Of a stretch of 64,000 bases of DNA, positions 62,403 through 64,000 are shown in pieces. Numbering within the stretch: position 1 is the stretch's first letter; each line of letters begins with the position of its first letter. A program made the translations under genes and the position numbers. The notes below the pieces were generated by a model that ran no database searches, was not told the DNA's origin, and was given only the letters and a program-made list of their open reading frames with translations. The stretch is taken from positions 1 to 64,000 of the forward strand of contig NZ_JAALCR010000007.1 in assembly GCF_011065895.1 (NCBI RefSeq), in the 5' to 3' direction. Source of the DNA: Paludisphaera rhizosphaerae. GTDB lineage: Bacteria > Planctomycetota > Planctomycetia > Isosphaerales > Isosphaeraceae.

Positions 62403-62917
62403 GCCTCCTTCGGTATCGGTTCGGACGCTCCCCAACCCCCCACGCGACGTACCAGGAAAGCGACGGCGCGGCCGACGAGCCCAAGCATCCAGGCCAGGGC
62501 AATCAGCAGAGCCGCCGTGATGATCGTCGCCAGAAAGCCGCCGGACACAGTCCCAATCGTCGGATTTGAATCCTCGGCCAATCCCAGGGCTTTGACGATC
62601 TCGACCCCGACCGAACCGGCCGCGATCTGGAGCAAGGGAAAGAACTGGACGACGGCGACGATCCACCCGCCGTGAACCACCGTCCGAACCACCTGGGGAA
62701 CGATATGAGCCGCATACCAGCCGAGCCCCAACACGGCGGCGATCCCCAGCGCCATCCCGACGAGGCCTGCGTTGAATGTGAGCAACAACCCGAGACCACC
62801 CGGGACGAGCATATTGACGAGAGCGACGCCCAGCCAGGTCCACGCCAACGTCGTTCCCGAAGATGGCGCAAGCGGCTTGTCGACGATCGGCTCGGCAAAA
62901 TCAGGGTCAGATCGCAT
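62399..62917 (-). CDS. Four-helix membrane protein, copy 3
   Basis: 172 aa. MRSDPDFAEPIVDKPLAPSS head, helices near 23-50 (TWLGVALVNMLVPGGLGLLL), 53-75 (GLVGMALGIAAVLGLGWYAA), 83-105 (VVHGGWIVAVVQFFPLLQIA) and 126-150 (LATIITAALLIALAWMLGLV). The shared sequences are the NxLVPGGLG, GxVGMxLGI and GGWIVAVVQFFP segments. Ends in KEA overlapping the histidine phosphatase start. No known family recognised. Confidence 0.75.
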   Translation of the reverse strand: MRSDPDFAEPIVDKPLAPSSGTTLAWTWLGVALVNMLVPGGLGLLLTFNAGLVGMALGIAAVLGLGWYAAHIVPQVVRTVVHGGWIVAVVQFFPLLQIAAGSVGVEIVKALGLAEDSNPTIGTVSGGFLATIITAALLIALAWMLGLVGRAVAFLVRRVGGWGASEPIPKEA

Positions 62918-62947
62918 GAGGGTCTCGATCCACGGCCCCGGATGAGA

Positions 62948-63259
62948 TCAGAAGTCGGAGAACTGGTCGATCGGGATGACCTTGTCGGGAAACCGCGCCA
63001 CGATCTCCAGTTCGCCCCCCATCGCCTCGACGTACTTACGGAGGGTGCTGATGTAGACGTCGGTGCGATGTTCGATCTTGGAGACGGCCGACGGCTTGAC
63101 CTTCAATCGCGCGGCGACCTCCTCCTGGGAGCGCCGCCGAGCCTCTCGCAGCCGCTGAAGATCGTGTTCTTCAGCCTTCATCTCGTCGGCTCGGCGACGA
63201 ACCTGTTCCTGCACCTGGGGTGTGAGGCCGTCGATGAAATCGCGTGCTCGGATCGCCAT
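62948..63259 (-). CDS. Xre-family transcriptional regulator / HigA-like antitoxin
   Basis: 103 aa from ATG 63259 (MAIRARDFIDGLTPQVQEQV). A helical N-terminus (RRRADEMKAEEHDLQRLREA) leads into a cro/C1-type helix-turn-helix (RRRSQEEVAARLKVKPSAVS, then KIEHRTDVYISTLRKYVEAM), ending MGGELEIVARFPDKVIPI. This helix order, with a leading helix and DxYISTLRxYVEAMGG, is that of HigA-like antitoxins whose partner is a RelE-like toxin. The upstream start (about 51 bases) is rejected. A toxin remnant lies just upstream on the same strand. Confidence 0.8.
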   Translation of the reverse strand: MAIRARDFIDGLTPQVQEQVRRRADEMKAEEHDLQRLREARRRSQEEVAARLKVKPSAVSKIEHRTDVYISTLRKYVEAMGGELEIVARFPDKVIPIDQFSDF

Positions 63260-63261
63260 GG

Positions 63262-63365
63262 GCCGCCCTGCAACTCGATGATAACGGCCGTGATTTCCAG
63301 TTAATTCCAAGCTCCGGCGCTTGAAACCACGCCCAACAATCAGGGTCGAAGAGAACCTCCCACAT
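63262..63365 (-). pseudogene. Decayed RelE/HigB-like toxin remnant
   Basis: From ATG 63365 the minus strand reads MWEVLFDPDCWAWFQAPELG and soon NWKSRPLSSSCRAAHGDP. The start matches HigB/Gp49-like toxins (MWEVxFxPExxxWL) and NWK recalls their end, but the 60-70 residues between are missing. It directly precedes the Xre/HigA gene in the usual toxin-first order. The antitoxin seems to have outlived its toxin through an internal deletion. The gap 63366-63606 after it shows no gene I can support. Confidence 0.5.
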
Positions 63366-63606
63366 CGGTCCCCCTCACGGAATTATACTCGGACGTAGAA
63401 CTGTCGGCGTCCCCGGCCTCCGTCGACGGGACGTAGGTTGGGCTCATACGCCGCTTCGCGGCTGACCATTCGGTCTGAGGGCAGCGAGAACCTGCCGCTC
63501 GTGCTTGAAGACGACATCCCGATTCGGCGAGCCCCCCGCCGGCGCTTCGGCCTCGAGGGCGAGCGGGTCCGGATGGATCGCCGTCGCATGCCGATCTCGC
63601 AACCCT

Positions 63607-64000
63607 TCAATCCTTCAGCGCCCGGTCGAGGAACTCGAAGAGGGCCTTGGTGGCGGGGTCGCCGGGGACGCCGAGATCGGCGTTGATCTTGTTGTGGTGG
63701 GTCTCGCCGGCCCCGAACGCCGAGGCCTGGACGCCCGCCGCTTTGAGCACGTTCGCCAGGTGTTGCGCCTGTACGGTGGTGTCGGGGTTGCCGGCGACGT
63801 AGAGAATCAGGAACGGCGGCAGTCCCTTTCCCGAGGCGACGTGCGTCACGGCGGAGAACTCGCGATGCTTCGCCGGGTCGTTGCCGAACTTCTCGCGGTG
63901 GCCGAAGGTCGGCAGCGGCAGCCCGTGCACGCGACGCCGGGTCTCGTTGGTCTCGATGATGGCGGGCACGTCGTAGGTGTCGCCGTCGACGGGCACGCAG
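63607..64000 (-). CDS. Alpha/beta hydrolase, C-terminal part (continues past the right edge)
   Basis: At least 131 codons, open to the window edge. The visible sequence is the last part of an alpha/beta hydrolase of the BD-FAE/carboxylesterase-like group ([20 protein letters not shown], with the Asp of the triad in [24 protein letters not shown], with His at HH). The nucleophile Ser must lie in the missing N-terminal part. The first visible residues ([17 protein letters not shown]) are internal, since no plausible start precedes the edge. Confidence 0.8.
   Translation of the reverse strand, partial: CVPVDGDTYDVPAIIETNETRRRVHGLPLPTFGHREKFGNDPAKHREFSAVTHVASGKGLPPFLILYVAGNPDTTVQAQHLANVLKAAGVQASAFGAGETHHNKINADLGVPGDPATKALFEFLDRALKD

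Noticed and set aside
62403-62843. N-terminal extension of the histidine phosphatase
   Set aside because: It lies out of frame across the copy 3 membrane protein; the coupled start at 62402/62399 has GGAGG.
63383-63610. A 75-codon minus frame, Arg/Ser-rich, ending GRGRRQFYVRV
   Set aside because: The composition is that of random high-GC sequence; a short real gene starting later in it cannot be excluded but has no support.

Overview
The window is high-GC DNA that reads as a planctomycete of the Isosphaeraceae type (Singulisphaera/Paludisphaera/Tautonia-like). Markers for this are three DUF1559 pilin-like secreted proteins (13891, 18209, 36343), a secreted protein with the planctomycete LESLEERWTPA head (2725-3612), a PEP-CTERM protein (7666-8484), a CotH/EF-hand protein next to DUF4956, and the conserved small protein at 35849-36028. 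No rRNA, tRNA or CRISPR array was recognised.

Layout. 1-9.8 kb: Gly/Asn/Pro-repeat secreted protein (minus strand, runs off the left edge), NTF2-like protein, LESLEERW protein, DUF4432 epimerase-like protein, a protein of unknown function with a palindromic repeat inside its 3' end, small orphan genes, PEP-CTERM protein, PIN-toxin relic, chalcone-isomerase-like protein. 9.9-15.5 kb: an AT-richer accessory island with a DUF1573 lipoprotein, a Cys-rich secreted protein, an IS5-type transposase relic, a membrane-anchored protein coupled to a DUF1559 protein, and a TA-flanked MITE. The island lies between two near-identical direct repeats. 15.4-24.8 kb: SPFH protein, DUF1559 plus small lipoprotein, and a minus-strand run CotH - DUF4956 - response regulator - histidine kinase. 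24.9-34.4 kb: glyoxalase-like protein, TetR-controlled RND efflux operon with a strong palindrome, divergent AraC / aldo-keto reductase pair, TPR and HAD genes. 34.7-46.7 kb: sugar isomerase, DUF1559 plus lipoprotein, S1/P1 nuclease, SEC-C/TPR protein with a paralogue, hisI, class V aminotransferase and serA (serine synthesis). 46.7-53.7 kb: small membrane proteins, aldehyde dehydrogenase, dihydrouridine synthase, THUMP-like methyltransferase.

53.9-59.8 kb is the most interesting part: a compact minus-strand operon with its own promoter that encodes a WXG100-like protein, a coiled-coil protein, a second small helical protein and a 1394-residue membrane FtsK/SpoIIIE ATPase with three tandem ATPase modules. 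It resembles a stripped-down type VII (EccC/EssC-like) secretion system in a Gram-negative-type bacterium. 59.9-64 kb: a divergent lipoprotein with a 14-residue Asn-zipper repeat, three paralogous small membrane proteins (one interrupted by an in-frame TAG), a histidine phosphatase, an Xre regulator with a decayed toxin remnant, and the end of an alpha/beta hydrolase.

Dispersed palindromic repeats (two REPIN-like families, a foldback element and a MITE) are spread through the window, and one is read through as protein.
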